In this document: positions 24,443 through 33,851 of the stretch, one piece after another | Position numbering within the stretch: the stretch's first letter is position 1 | How the letters are laid out: each line of letters opens with the position of its first letter | Assembly (NCBI GenBank): GCA_020430445.1 | Contig: JAGQJZ010000006.1 | Span: 1 to 55,588 of the forward strand | Reading direction: 5' to 3' | Origin: Nitrospina sp. | GTDB taxonomy: Bacteria > Nitrospinota > Nitrospinia > Nitrospinales > Nitrospinaceae | DNA: 55,588 bases | Translations under genes and position numbers: made by a program | Notes under the pieces: generated by a model | What the model saw: only the letters and a program-made list of their open reading frames with translations | What the model was told of the DNA's origin: nothing | Database searches by the model: none

Positions 24443-25828
24443 TTAACCTTCATCAACCGTAGCGTCCAGCTTCCCCTCCGCCAGCCGGATGTGGAGGCGG
24501 TCCCCCGGCGCTACCTGACTTTTCCGGGTCACCACTTTGCCGGTCTTGTGCGCCGTCACAAGGCCATACCCCCGGCCCAGCACCTTCAGCGGACTCATCG
24601 CCTCGAGTTGCTTGATCAGCCCTTCGAAACGGTTGCGTTCCATTTTCAAGCGGTCTTCCATGTTGCGGGCCAGCAACTGGTTCAGATAGATCATTTTGTC
24701 ACGCGACGTCCGCACCTGGCGTTCCGGGGAGGCAGACAACAGGCGGCGAACCCGCGACCGCAATCCCTCGCGCTGCACCCGCGCCCAGGTGTCGAGGCTG
24801 CGCAACAGGCGGCCTCCCAGGTCGTCCAGCCGTTGTGCGGGATTCTCCAATATCCGCTCCGGCTCGCGGAAGAACCGACGGTCGATGAGAAAGCGCAGCC
24901 GTTCCCGGCTGTCTTCTATCTGCCAGTGCATCTGACCGACCAGTCTGTCGGTGAGGTCGCGCAGGTTGTCCAAAACCTCGCCGAGAACCGGCACGGCAAG
25001 TTCCGCCGCGGCGGAAGGCGTCGGCGCCCTGAGGTCCGCCACAAAGTCCGCGATCGTGAAATCAACCTCGTGCCCCACGGCGGAGATGATGGGCAGCTTC
25101 GATTCATGAATGGCGCGGGCGACCACTTCCTCGTTGAACGCCCAAAGGTCTTCGATCGAGCCGCCGCCACGCCCGACGATGAGGAGGTCGAGTCCTTCCA
25201 CCTGATTCAGCCGGCGGATGGCCCGGGCGATTTCCTCCGCCGCGCCTTCGCCCTGCACCTTCACCGGATCGAGGAGGACGGACACTTTCGGGTTCCTGCG
25301 CCGGAGAATATTGAGAATATCGCGGATGGCCGCGCCGGTGGGCCAGGTGACGACACCTATCCTCCAGGGAAACTCCGGCAGAGGTTTCTTGTGACGCTCG
25401 GCGAACAGTCCTTCGTCTTCAAGCTTTTTGCGAAGCTGCTCAAACGCCTTTTGCAGGGCGCCGAGTCCGCGCGGCTCCATCGTCTCAACGATGACCTGGT
25501 ATTCACCGCGCGCATCGTAGACGGCGACTCTGCCGCAGACCAGAACGTGGTCCCCGTTCTCCGGCTGGAAATTCAGCCGCGCCCGCTGGCCGCGAAACAG
25601 AACGCAGCGGACCTGGCTCTTGTCGTCCTTTAACGTAAAATAGGCGTGCTTCGACTGGGCGACGGTGTAGCCGGAGATTTCCCCTTCCAGCCAGACCGAA
25701 TCGAAATTGAGCTCCAGCACGCCGCGGATCGCGGCGGTCAATTCCGATACGGTCATGATCGCGGGAGCCGTTTCCGCTGTCTCGTCCATGCGCGAAAACA
25801 GGTCGGAGCCGCCGTAGGGGTCGTTCAT
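24443..25828 (-). CDS. xseA: Exodeoxyribonuclease VII large subunit
   Basis: This is the catalytic subunit of the single-strand exonuclease. An N-terminal OB-fold (TVSELTAAIRGVLELNFDSVWLEGEISG, then HAYFTLKDDKSQVRCVLFR) is followed by the nuclease core RIGVVTWPTGAAIRDIL, VQGEGAAEEIARAI, LLIVGRGGGSIEDLWAFNEE and SAVGHEVDFTIADFVADLRAPTPSAAAE. A coiled-coil C-terminus follows. At 461 residues the length is typical. The usual Ser in GVVTSPTGAA is Trp here, a minor oddity. An ATG 13 codons downstream is an alternative start; neither has a good ribosome site. Confidence 0.95.
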   Translation of the reverse strand: MNDPYGGSDLFSRMDETAETAPAIMTVSELTAAIRGVLELNFDSVWLEGEISGYTVAQSKHAYFTLKDDKSQVRCVLFRGQRARLNFQPENGDHVLVCGRVAVYDARGEYQVIVETMEPRGLGALQKAFEQLRKKLEDEGLFAERHKKPLPEFPWRIGVVTWPTGAAIRDILNILRRRNPKVSVLLDPVKVQGEGAAEEIARAIRRLNQVEGLDLLIVGRGGGSIEDLWAFNEEVVARAIHESKLPIISAVGHEVDFTIADFVADLRAPTPSAAAELAVPVLGEVLDNLRDLTDRLVGQMHWQIEDSRERLRFLIDRRFFREPERILENPAQRLDDLGGRLLRSLDTWARVQREGLRSRVRRLLSASPERQVRTSRDKMIYLNQLLARNMEDRLKMERNRFEGLIKQLEAMSPLKVLGRGYGLVTAHKTGKVVTRKSQVAPGDRLHIRLAEGKLDATVDEG

Positions 25829-26107
25829 CGGGAGTGTCCAGGAAGCGGGTTCAAGGCGCTTGCCGCGCCTCCCTAACGGAGGGCGGACTCTTTTAATGGC
25901 ACGTTGCCTCTGGTGGTTTTACCGCAAAACCGGGTGGAGTATCACGCAGGCCGCGCACGGGCATCTGCCCGTCCGGCGAGGCAACGAACCTCTCTCTCAT
26001 ACAGTTTTCGGAGCCCGGTTCAAAAATGCCCTCCGGGCCTCCACCCAAGATACCTTTTTTTTCCTGCCGGGAAAAGGGAATGGTGGAACGGGTCTGAAAA
26101 GAGGACG
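25829..26107. other. Intergenic stretch, no gene seen
   Basis: About 280 bp separate xseA (upstream end) and the folD stop. It contains the repeat-like GCCCGTCCGGCGAGG (also at 3096 and, as GCCCGTCCGGC, at 33593). A CCTCCCTAACGGAGGG hairpin lies near 25868. No coding character is seen. Confidence 0.4.
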
Positions 26108-26956
26108 TTACAACCCGTTGGCGGCCTTGAAGGCGCGGAGGGTGTTGTCCATCAACATGGCAATGGTCATGGGCCCGACACCTCCGGGAACGGGCGTGAT
26201 GTGGGACGCTTTCGGCGCGACCGCGTCGAAAGCGACGTCTCCCACCAGCTTGCCATCGACCCGGTTGATGCCCACGTCGATGACCACGGCGCCCTCTTTC
26301 ACCATGTCGGCGGTGACAAAACGGGGCCGTCCGATGGCGGCGACCACGATGTCCGCCGAGCGCGCCATGCCGACGAGGTCCTGCGTGCGCGAATGGCAGA
26401 CGGTTACGGTGGCGTTTTTCATCAGCAGCAACAGCGCCATGGGTTTGCCGACGATGTTGCTGCGGCCGATGACCACGGCGTGTTTGCCTTCAACCGGAAT
26501 CTCGTAATGCGCCAGCATTTCCATGATACCGGCGGGCGTGCACGGCACCAACTGGGGCGCTCCGGTGGTCAGGTATCCCACATTGACCGGGTGGAATCCG
26601 TCGACGTCCTTCGCCGGGTCGAGAGCCTTGAGGACCTTGTCCGAATCGATCTGGTCCGGCAGGGGAAGCTGCACCAGAATGCCGTTGACCTCGTCGTTGG
26701 CGTTCAGGTCTTCAATATGACCCAACAGTTCTTTTTCACTGATGGTTTCCGGCAGGTGCAGCGAATAGTTTTTGAATCCCATGGCGTCGCAGGTTTTGTT
26801 TTTGTTGCGCACATAAACGGTCGACGCCGGGTCTTCTCCCACCTGGACAACGGCCAGACCGGGGACCTTCCCTGTTTTCTCCTGCAGCGCCTGCACTTCA
26901 CCGGCGACCCGCTCCTTGACCTTCGCCGCCACCACCTTGCCATCGATCAACGTCAT
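26108..26956 (-). CDS. folD: FolD, methylene-THF dehydrogenase/cyclohydrolase
   Basis: This bifunctional enzyme interconverts 5,10-methylene- and 10-formyl-tetrahydrofolate with NADP. Family motifs are [18 protein letters not shown] (YxxxK catalytic region), [54 protein letters not shown] and [17 protein letters not shown]. At 282 residues it has the standard length. The ATG follows AAGGAA. It lies just downstream of the HDOD gene on the same strand, 38 bp apart, and may be cotranscribed with it. Confidence 0.97.
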   Translation of the reverse strand: MTLIDGKVVAAKVKERVAGEVQALQEKTGKVPGLAVVQVGEDPASTVYVRNKNKTCDAMGFKNYSLHLPETISEKELLGHIEDLNANDEVNGILVQLPLPDQIDSDKVLKALDPAKDVDGFHPVNVGYLTTGAPQLVPCTPAGIMEMLAHYEIPVEGKHAVVIGRSNIVGKPMALLLLMKNATVTVCHSRTQDLVGMARSADIVVAAIGRPRFVTADMVKEGAVVIDVGINRVDGKLVGDVAFDAVAPKASHITPVPGGVGPMTIAMLMDNTLRAFKAANGL

Positions 26957-26994
26957 TTGATTCCTTTCTTATTTAGACCAGAGAAATGATTCGA

Positions 26995-27840
26995 CTAGAG
27001 AAATATCCGGACCGTGTCCTCGAACTGCTCCGACATTTTGGAAATCTGGGGAGCCAGTTCCTTGGGGTCGACCCCGATCCGGCTCCAGGTGTCCTTCTGC
27101 AGATTGGGAATGGAAAACTCTTCCGTCTGGGCGAGGGACATATCGTGCACAATGTAATCGGCGGTGTGCACAATCCCCGCTTCCGCCTGGTATTTGGGCG
27201 CGGCCTGGGGATCGTGATGGTATCCCACAGCCTGGACCAGGCGCTCGGGCAACTGCCAGAAACGCAGGAGCGCCGCTCCGACCGCGGCATGGTCAAACCC
27301 CATCTGCTGCATTTCGACCAGATGCAGGTTCGTCGCCCCGTCCCGGCTCTCCATTAAAGTATCACGGGCCAGCCCGGGCTCCTTGATATACAGAATCAAC
27401 CGCCCCAGATCGTGCAAAATACCGCACAGGTAAAGCCGCTCCACATTGGGATCTTTGCGCACCTGTCCGATGGTTCGCGCCGCCATTCCCGTGGCGATGC
27501 TGTGCCGCCAGAAGGATTCCATATTGAACAGGGTGTTGGGGATCCCCTTGAACTGATAGATGACCGAGGTGGCCATGGCCAGGCTGACCACCTGGTCCAG
27601 TCCAATAATGGAGATGGCGTGACTGATGGTCTCGACCTTGGAGTCGAGGCCGAAAAAGGGACTGTTGACCATTTTCAACAGGCGCGCCGAGAGCCCGGGA
27701 TCGTGGCTGATGATCTCGCCGTAGTCTCCAAAGGACTTGTCCGGATCCGACAAGGCTTCCTGCAACTTGTAAAACACCGCGGGCAGGCTGAAGACCTGGT
27801 CTCCCTCTTCCAGGAGATCTTCGGGTTTTTCAATGGGCAA
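26995..27840 (-). CDS. HDOD-domain signalling protein 1
   Basis: This 281-residue single-domain HDOD protein shows the family core SLPAVFYKLQEAL, ISHDPGLSARLLKMVNSPFFG, ISHAISIIGLDQVVSLAMA, FWRHSIATGMAARTIG and LCGILHDLGRLIL. HDOD proteins generally act as regulators without proven hydrolase activity. This one keeps an HD pair but lacks the Lys of HDxGK. The start is a TTG at 27840, supported by GGGAGA eight bases upstream and by the family start; no in-frame ATG is near. It lies 23 bp after the sigma-54 activator, so both are one unit. A close paralogue is at 33852. Confidence 0.88.
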   Translation of the reverse strand: MPIEKPEDLLEEGDQVFSLPAVFYKLQEALSDPDKSFGDYGEIISHDPGLSARLLKMVNSPFFGLDSKVETISHAISIIGLDQVVSLAMATSVIYQFKGIPNTLFNMESFWRHSIATGMAARTIGQVRKDPNVERLYLCGILHDLGRLILYIKEPGLARDTLMESRDGATNLHLVEMQQMGFDHAAVGAALLRFWQLPERLVQAVGYHHDPQAAPKYQAEAGIVHTADYIVHDMSLAQTEEFSIPNLQKDTWSRIGVDPKELAPQISKMSEQFEDTVRIFL

Positions 27841-27863
27841 GGGTTGTCTCCCGCATGGGGTTG

Positions 27864-29363
27864 CTACCCCACAGGCTTGTCGATTTCGAGTTCCTTGATC
27901 AGGCGGGAAAGATAGGAGCGCTGGACATCGAGTATCTTCGCCGCCTTGGTCCGGTTGCCACCGGTTGATTTCAGGGTGTTGGTGATGAACGAACGCCGGA
28001 AGGCATCGCTGGCCTCTTTCAGGGTCGCCCCGATATTGATTTCGATAGGAGATTCCGAGGACTCGAAAGGAAACGAATCGACCGTGAGCTCTCCGGAATC
28101 CTCCAGAACGATGGCGCGTTCCACCGCGTTTTCCAGATGCCGGATGTTACCGGGCCACGAATAACCTTTCAAGTGCTGGAGCAGCCCCTTGCCAAGCCTG
28201 GGCCGGGGTTGCCCCGGCGGCGTGTGCTTCTGAATAAAATACTGGACGAGGTCGCCAATGTCTTCCGGCCGTTCGCGCAGGGGCGGAAGCTGCAGGTTGA
28301 TGACATTGACCCGGTAAAACAGGTCCTGGCGGAAGGTGCCTTCGTGCACCATTTTTTCGAGATCCCGATTGGTGGCGGAAATGAGGCGCACGTCCACCTC
28401 AATGGCCTGCGTTCCGCCCAGGCGGAGAAAGGATTCCTCCTGCAAAACCCGGAGGAGCTTGACCTGCATGTCGAGCGGCATTTCCCCGATTTCATCGAGA
28501 AACAGGGTGCCGCCGTCCGCCGCCTCGAACAGGCCGATCTTCCGGGAGTCCGCGCCGGTGAAGGCGCCCTTCTCATGGCCGAACAACTCCCGTTCCAGAA
28601 TGGAGGCCGGCAACGCGCCGCAACTGATTGAAATGAACGGCTTGGACTGGCGCGGGCTGTGATCGTGAATCAAATGCGCGAACAGTTCCTTGCCGGTACC
28701 GCTTTCACCGGAGATCAAAACCGACGCCTTGGAGTTGGCCACCCGCTGCGCCTGGTAAATGCACTTCCGCAGGGTGGTGCTTTCGCCAACGATGGTATAA
28801 CCCTGCCGGTATTCCTCCTTCAGCTTGTCAAATTCGTCGGACAACAGGTCCTTGTCGCGGATGACGCCAAACGCCATCGACAACATATTGGCAAAATACC
28901 CCAGGGTTTCGACGTCTTCGTCGTCGAACGCCTCATCGTCCTGCTTGTCCAAAAGCTCCACCACGCCGATCACCTCGCCGTTGAGCTTGATCGGGTAACA
29001 GACCAGGGACTGCACATCGGTATTGGTTTTTTTGCTGGCCAGGGAAAACCAGCGTTCATCCTCGTTGACGTTGTGCGAGACCACCGGCTTTCCGGTTTCA
29101 ACCGCCGCTCCGGCGATCCCCATGCCTGCGGGAATGTCCACCGCTTTCAGCTTCATGCTCTCTTCGCCAGAAGCAAGGTAAAATCCCAGATTTCCCGTTC
29201 TCTCGTCCACCATCAGGATCGAAGCGTTTTCAGCGCCGACGGTCTGCATCGCCAGCTCCAACAATAGACGGTAAAATTCATCCTTCCCCTGATGTGTCGA
29301 TTTGAACATCGAGGACAGGTTGCGCAGGGTCTGGATATTGGGGAAACGCTTGAATTGTTTCAT
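27864..29363 (-). CDS. GAF-domain sigma-54-dependent transcription activator
   Basis: The 499-residue protein has an N-terminal GAF sensor domain (about residues 25-165; ILMVDERTGNLGFYLASGEE, PAGMGIAGAAVETGKPVV). The AAA+ domain follows (190-420) with Walker A GESGTGKE, the sigma-54-contacting GAFTGA, DEIGEMPLDMQVKLLRVLQE and WPGNIRHLENAVERA. A Fis-type helix-turn-helix (NRTKAAKILDVQRSYLSRLIKEL) ends it. It activates transcription with RpoN in response to an unknown small molecule bound by GAF. There is no receiver domain, so no partner kinase is implied. The ATG follows AAGGCGG. The HDOD gene downstream may report the same signal. Confidence 0.93.
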   Translation of the reverse strand: MKQFKRFPNIQTLRNLSSMFKSTHQGKDEFYRLLLELAMQTVGAENASILMVDERTGNLGFYLASGEESMKLKAVDIPAGMGIAGAAVETGKPVVSHNVNEDERWFSLASKKTNTDVQSLVCYPIKLNGEVIGVVELLDKQDDEAFDDEDVETLGYFANMLSMAFGVIRDKDLLSDEFDKLKEEYRQGYTIVGESTTLRKCIYQAQRVANSKASVLISGESGTGKELFAHLIHDHSPRQSKPFISISCGALPASILERELFGHEKGAFTGADSRKIGLFEAADGGTLFLDEIGEMPLDMQVKLLRVLQEESFLRLGGTQAIEVDVRLISATNRDLEKMVHEGTFRQDLFYRVNVINLQLPPLRERPEDIGDLVQYFIQKHTPPGQPRPRLGKGLLQHLKGYSWPGNIRHLENAVERAIVLEDSGELTVDSFPFESSESPIEINIGATLKEASDAFRRSFITNTLKSTGGNRTKAAKILDVQRSYLSRLIKELEIDKPVG

Positions 29364-29444
29364 TCCGCCTTATCCCATGAACAAGAATGATCAAAAATGA
29401 GCAAAGCTTTTGAGAAGTATATGCTAAATTATACATGAGAAGTG

Positions 29445-29475
29445 TTTTTTGGAAAGATTTTATTAATCCAAAAAC
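29445..29475. repeat. Inverted repeat in divergent promoter region
   Basis: TTTTTGGA (29446-29453) is mirrored by TCCAAAAA (29467-29474), and CCCTGTTTTT follows. It lies between the activator gene and the TMTC-like gene. It may be an operator or a weak terminator. A second hairpin, CCCCTG/CAGGGG, is at 29529-29551. Confidence 0.4.
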
Positions 29476-29599
29476 CCTGTTTTTAAATGACTTAGAAATT
29501 ATGCGGTTGCTGTAAAATAGGTTTTCCTCCCCTGCCCTCGTTAATCAGGGGCGTGGCCCTTCTACCTATTCGCAATCTGGTTCAATCAAATCTTCGGGC

Positions 29600-31513
29600 A
29601 TGACCCTTTCCTTAAAGTCACACATTCGAAATCTGCTGTTGCTCGTTCTGCTCACCGGGGTTTCCTTTTACGGCACCCTGTCGACCCCGTGGCTGTATGA
29701 CGACGATCACGCGGTGGTCCACAACGCCGCCACGCAAACCCTGGAGATCTACCCGCAGGCATTTCACCCGGACAACCTGTTCAACCGGCCGGTGTTGCAG
29801 TTCACTTTCGCGCTGAACCGCGAGCTCGGGGGCCTCAACGTGCAGGGCTACCATCTGGTCAATATCGGCCTGCACGCGGTCGTGGGCGTGGTCTTTTACA
29901 TTCTCCTGCTCGACCTGCTCTGCCTGGTGCCGGAAAACCGACGGGCCGCATGGTCGCGTCTGCCCTTGTGGGCGGCGGCGCTGCACCTGGTCCACCCGCT
30001 CGCCGTCGAACCGGTGGCTTACCTTTCCAGCCGTTCTTCCCTGCTGGCAACGCTGTTCTACCTCCTGGGGCTGCTCTGTCTCGTCCGTTTTTACAAAAGG
30101 ACCTCGGACACCGGCCTCGGCGGGCTGGAGCTTCTGGCCGGGTTCGCCGTGTTCTTCTACCTGGGTTGTGGAACGAAAGCGATCATCGTCACCCTTCCGG
30201 TGATGGCGGTGGTGTTTCTGGCCTTCAAGGACTCGAAACATTTTTTCGAAAAGCGGGGACAGGAGGCCCTGCTCATCCTGGCTCCGGCGCTGGTGTACCT
30301 GTTCTGGCGCACCACCCAGCTCGGTTCGGCCATCAACCTGCCGGGCGATCCGTCTTCCGCCCACATGAGCCGGTTGCTTTACGGGCTCACCCAGATCAAG
30401 GAGTTCACCTTTTATTACCTCCTCAAATACTGTTTCCCCATCAACCAGAATTTTGAGCCGGATGTGCGCCTGGTTTCCGGCTTCAGCGATGCGGGAATCT
30501 GGATTTCCCTGATCGTGATCGGGCTCGCCGCTTTTGCGATTCACCGCTACACCCCGCGCCTGCTGTGGTTCGGGGCCGTCTGGTCTCTGGTCACGCTGCT
30601 GCCCACGTCGAGCGTCGTCCCGCTCAAACAGATCGTCACGGAACACCGGTTTTACCTGCCCGGCCTGGGCATGAGCCTGCTGGTGGCGGGCCTGTTCCTG
30701 ATGGCGGCCCAGCGGTTTTCGCGGGCGGGCCTGGGCTTTGCCGGGCTCTTGCTCTTGTGCTTCGTGTTGACGCAAAACCGGATACAGGACTTTCAATCCG
30801 CCCTGAGCCTGTGGGAGGACACCGCCCGGAAAAGTCCGAACAAGGCGCTGGTGCACAACAACCTCGCCACGGTGTATCTGGAACTGAAACAGTTGGAAGA
30901 CGCCGAGCAGTCCCTGAAAACCACGCTCCAGTTGAATCCCCAGCACTCGCAGGCGCGGACCAACCTGGGGGTGATGTACGCGCAACAGGGACAAATGGAA
31001 CAGGCGGTCACGGAATTTCTCTCGCTTGTCAAATCCGGCTCGAGCGACCCGGTGGTCTTCTTCAACGCCGGACTGGCCTTGAAGAACCTTGACCGGCCCG
31101 CCGACGCCCTGCCCCTGCTGGAGCAGGCGAACAACCTCAAGCCCGACAACGCGCAATACCTGTTCACCCTGGGACAGGTGTACCAGTTGCTCAAACGCAA
31201 CGACGACGCCCTGCTGGCTTACCGGAAAAGCCTGAAACTGGAACCGGAAAATTTTCAGGCGCAACTGAACATGGGAACGGTGTTCTGGAGTCAGGGCCAC
31301 CATTTTTTCGCCGACAGCGCCTTCCAGCGCGCCTACGCACTGGCGCCGGAATCGACGGTGGTGCTTTCCAACCTCGTCAGCTCCAACATGGTGTTTCAAA
31401 ACTACGACCAGGCCATCCGCTACCTCAAGGAATGGCTGAAACTGGATCCAGAAAACAGCTCGGCCCAGCAATACCTCATCGCCGCGCAACGCCTCAAGGA
31501 AACGCCCAAATAG
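29600..31513 (+). CDS. TMTC-like membrane protein with TPR domain, copy 1
   Basis: The 637-residue protein has about ten transmembrane helices (residues 8-395) and a C-terminal TPR domain (about 415-635). The first loop has an acidic WLYDDDHAVVHN motif like the catalytic acidic pair of GT-C glycosyltransferases. HPLAVEPVAYLSSRSSLLATLFYL is the signature of the TMTC (DUF1736) family, members of which are O-mannosyltransferases in animals. A lipid-linked sugar donor and periplasmic protein or glycan substrate are possible here; this is inference. A paralogue follows 8 bp downstream, so the two are cotranscribed. Confidence 0.85.
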   Translation: MTLSLKSHIRNLLLLVLLTGVSFYGTLSTPWLYDDDHAVVHNAATQTLEIYPQAFHPDNLFNRPVLQFTFALNRELGGLNVQGYHLVNIGLHAVVGVVFYILLLDLLCLVPENRRAAWSRLPLWAAALHLVHPLAVEPVAYLSSRSSLLATLFYLLGLLCLVRFYKRTSDTGLGGLELLAGFAVFFYLGCGTKAIIVTLPVMAVVFLAFKDSKHFFEKRGQEALLILAPALVYLFWRTTQLGSAINLPGDPSSAHMSRLLYGLTQIKEFTFYYLLKYCFPINQNFEPDVRLVSGFSDAGIWISLIVIGLAAFAIHRYTPRLLWFGAVWSLVTLLPTSSVVPLKQIVTEHRFYLPGLGMSLLVAGLFLMAAQRFSRAGLGFAGLLLLCFVLTQNRIQDFQSALSLWEDTARKSPNKALVHNNLATVYLELKQLEDAEQSLKTTLQLNPQHSQARTNLGVMYAQQGQMEQAVTEFLSLVKSGSSDPVVFFNAGLALKNLDRPADALPLLEQANNLKPDNAQYLFTLGQVYQLLKRNDDALLAYRKSLKLEPENFQAQLNMGTVFWSQGHHFFADSAFQRAYALAPESTVVLSNLVSSNMVFQNYDQAIRYLKEWLKLDPENSSAQQYLIAAQRLKETPK

Positions 31514-31521
31514 GTTTCCGG

Positions 31522-33279
31522 ATGAACCGGCCCAATCCAACCCTGCGTTCCGACATCGTCTGCCTGCTGGTCATCGTTTTCAGCGGACTGCTCGCCTATG
31601 CCAATCACCTGGACAACCCCTTCCAGTTCGACTCGGTCCGCTTCCTGACCGAAAACCGGATGTTCGCCGATCCGGCGCAACTCCTGACCTGGGAATTCTG
31701 GAAAACAGAATACACGTCCCGAAGCGGCCTGTTCTGGACCTTCGGCCTGAACGCCGCCCTGCACGGTATGTCCCCTTTCGGATTTCATCTGGTCAACCTG
31801 GCGTTTCATCTGATGAATGCCGTCCTGTTGTTTCTCATAACCGGCGCGGCGCTGGAATATTTCGGCTGGGAGGGAACCGGCAACGAGCGGCGCGGGGTCA
31901 GCCTGTTCACGGCGCTTTTGTTCACCCTGCATCCCATCCAGACCGAATCGGTGGCCTATGTCATGAGCCGGTCGGAACTCGTCGCCGGATGGTTTTACCT
32001 GACCGGTTTTTATTTTTTCCAGAGACAACTGGCGCAAGGGAACACACATTCCTCCGCAGCCTGGGTCCGCGTCACCCTGCTGACCGGGTTGATCCTCGTT
32101 CTGGGCTACAGCATCAAACCGACCATCGCCACGCTCCCCGCTGTCATGACGCTGTATTTTTTGCTGGGGAAGAACGCGGACGACCCGTTGATCCTGTCGC
32201 TGCGCCGCCGGGCGCTGTGGCTGACCGGCGCCTTGCTCATTGCGGTGTCGCTTCTGGCGGCAAAACTCATCTCCGATCCCTACTTCCTGGCGGGAACCCC
32301 GGCGGCGGTGGAGCAGATCGGCCGCCAGACCTACTGTCTCACCCAGCCGTGGGTGGTGGTGTTCTACTACCTCAAACTGTTGCTGTTCCCCTTCAACCTC
32401 AACATTGACCCCGACATCGCTCCGGTCACCTCCTGGGCGTCGCCGCGTTTCTGGGCGAGCCTACTCGTGATCGGCAGCCTCCTGACCGCGGCATGGAAAC
32501 GGGGGCGGACACGCCTGCCTTTTTTCGGACTGGCGTGGTTTTTCATCGTGCTCGCGCCTTCCTCCTCTTTTGTCACCCTGCTGGACATGGCGGCGGAGCA
32601 CCGAGTGTACCTGGCGGCGTGGGGATTTTTCCTCTTCATAACGCTGGCGCTGTTGAACGTGGTCCGGCGCGTCTCTAAAAATCCGGGGAAAAGACGGACG
32701 CTTGCGGGCACCGCGGCGCTGGCGTTGCTGATCGGTTGCGCCGGCCTGACCGTTCAGCGGAACGCGGTGTGGTCGGACGAACTGGTCCTGTGGCACGACG
32801 CGCTTGCGAAATCACCGAACAAGGTGCGCGCGCTGGTCAACCTGGGGCACGCCTACACCCTGCGCAACGAAGTCGACCGCGCTATCGAATATTACGAACG
32901 GTCGCTTCAACAGAACGGGCATTACTTCCAGACCTACTACAACGTCGCGGTGCTTTACCTGGAAAAGGGGCAGGTGGACCGGGCGTTCGAACATTTTAAA
33001 ATCGCCGCCAATATCGACCCGACGGTGCCGGACGTGTTCGGACGGCTGGGAGACATTTACATGCAGCGCCAGCAGTGGAAGGAGGCGGACGCGCATCTGC
33101 GCAGGGCGGTGGAACTCAACCCCGGTTACGCCGCGGCCTTCCGCAGCCTCGGCATCCTCCACTATTTTTATTTGAAGGACCCCAAAACCGGCGCGGCGTT
33201 TCTCAAGCGGTCGCTGTTCCTGAATCCCGGGCAACCGGACGCGGACAAAATGCGTCTTTTAATCAGCCGGGTGCCATAG
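31522..33279 (+). CDS. TMTC-like membrane protein with TPR domain, copy 2
   Basis: This 585-residue tandem paralogue has polytopic membrane helices (residues 10-430) and four to five TPRs (about 440-580). The family signature HPIQTESVAYVMSRSELVAGWFYL is well kept. The first-loop acidic motif differs: where copy 1 has YDDDHAVVHN this copy has FDSVRFLTEN, so the second acidic residue is Ser. It may have a different donor, or be a non-catalytic partner. The start is the ATG at 31522, 8 bp after the stop of copy 1; an upstream in-frame extension would lie inside copy 1. It ends 53 bp before tRNA-Leu. Confidence 0.84.
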   Translation: MNRPNPTLRSDIVCLLVIVFSGLLAYANHLDNPFQFDSVRFLTENRMFADPAQLLTWEFWKTEYTSRSGLFWTFGLNAALHGMSPFGFHLVNLAFHLMNAVLLFLITGAALEYFGWEGTGNERRGVSLFTALLFTLHPIQTESVAYVMSRSELVAGWFYLTGFYFFQRQLAQGNTHSSAAWVRVTLLTGLILVLGYSIKPTIATLPAVMTLYFLLGKNADDPLILSLRRRALWLTGALLIAVSLLAAKLISDPYFLAGTPAAVEQIGRQTYCLTQPWVVVFYYLKLLLFPFNLNIDPDIAPVTSWASPRFWASLLVIGSLLTAAWKRGRTRLPFFGLAWFFIVLAPSSSFVTLLDMAAEHRVYLAAWGFFLFITLALLNVVRRVSKNPGKRRTLAGTAALALLIGCAGLTVQRNAVWSDELVLWHDALAKSPNKVRALVNLGHAYTLRNEVDRAIEYYERSLQQNGHYFQTYYNVAVLYLEKGQVDRAFEHFKIAANIDPTVPDVFGRLGDIYMQRQQWKEADAHLRRAVELNPGYAAAFRSLGILHYFYLKDPKTGAAFLKRSLFLNPGQPDADKMRLLISRVP

Positions 33280-33332
33280 CGTAAACGGCATTGTCGTTTT
33301 CCGCATGTTGTGTTATTTTTCTCCGTACTCTT

Positions 33333-33416
33333 GCCGAAGTGGTGGAATTGGTAGACGCGCCGGACTCAAAATCCGGTGGGGGCAACCCCGTGTCGGTTCG
33401 ACTCCGACCTTCGGCA
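33333..33416 (+). tRNA. tRNA-Leu(CAA)
   Basis: The acceptor stem GCCGAAG pairs with CTTCGGC, discriminator A. The D-loop contains GGTAGACG. The anticodon stem CCGGA/TCCGG encloses the loop CTCAAAA, giving anticodon CAA (reads UUG). A long variable arm (GGGGGCAACCCC region) and GGTTCGACTCC T-arm fit a class II leucine tRNA. CCA is not encoded. Confidence 0.96.
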
Positions 33417-33486
33417 CTCCTCGCGGAGGGCAATGTCTTGACACTCAAGATATCCCTCCGAAGTTTTTTCTGCAGAATCGCGCAGG
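33417..33486 (+). repeat. Gene-end repeat, family B copy 3
   Basis: It begins at the 3' end of the tRNA: CTCGCGGAGGGCAATGTCTT and later CTGCAGAATCGCGCAGG. It aligns with 3019-3086. In this copy the centre forms a good terminator (33425-33469). Confidence 0.6.
33425..33469 (+). terminator. Intrinsic terminator of tRNA-Leu
   Basis: GGAGGG (33425-33430) pairs with CCCTCC (33454-33459). The inner TCTTGACACTCAAGA extends the stem, and six T follow at 33464-33469. It is embedded in the family B repeat. Confidence 0.75.
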
Positions 33487-33851
33487 CTATATATTGGCTG
33501 TGCGCAAGCACTCTTTCCAGAGGGGTGACAGCTTATCGCCCTGAATATCCTCTGGCACTAAATCAGCAGAATCGGGAACGATTTTCACGCCGCCCGTCCG
33601 GCTAGGGCCTGCTCCCCTGCAAGCCTTCCTCGCGTTGGCCATGTAAAAACCCTTGCATCCCGGACTCCCTCCAAAAAAACGGGAATTAAAAAATCCGCTT
33701 TGGATTTTTACGTCTTCGTTCTCCCTGATTCTCGTTTACACTTACACTTTTTGCTCCAAAAAACCGCTTCACGCATCCTCTTTAATAGTAGACAAACCTG
33801 CCGGGACGCCCTTAACCTGAATAGAGGCTGGGGGGCCATCAGGAATTTATT
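33487..33851. other. Intergenic stretch with repeat fragments, no gene seen
   Basis: About 365 bp. A fragment at 33561-33610 (CAGCAGAATCGGGAACG, GCCCGTCCGGC) resembles 3070-3100. A small hairpin AAAAATCC/GGATTTTT lies at 33689-33709. The last 60 bp should carry the promoter and ribosome site (AGGAA) of the HDOD gene. I see no coding frame. Confidence 0.45.

Noticed and set aside
29618..31540. A 640-codon open frame antisense to the first TMTC-like gene
   Set aside because: The sense frame has membrane helices, the TMTC signature and TPRs; the antisense translation is a His/Gln/Arg-rich shadow.
33291..33600. Short open frames across tRNA-Leu and the following repeat
   Set aside because: They run through the tRNA and its terminator and contain no recognisable protein sequence.
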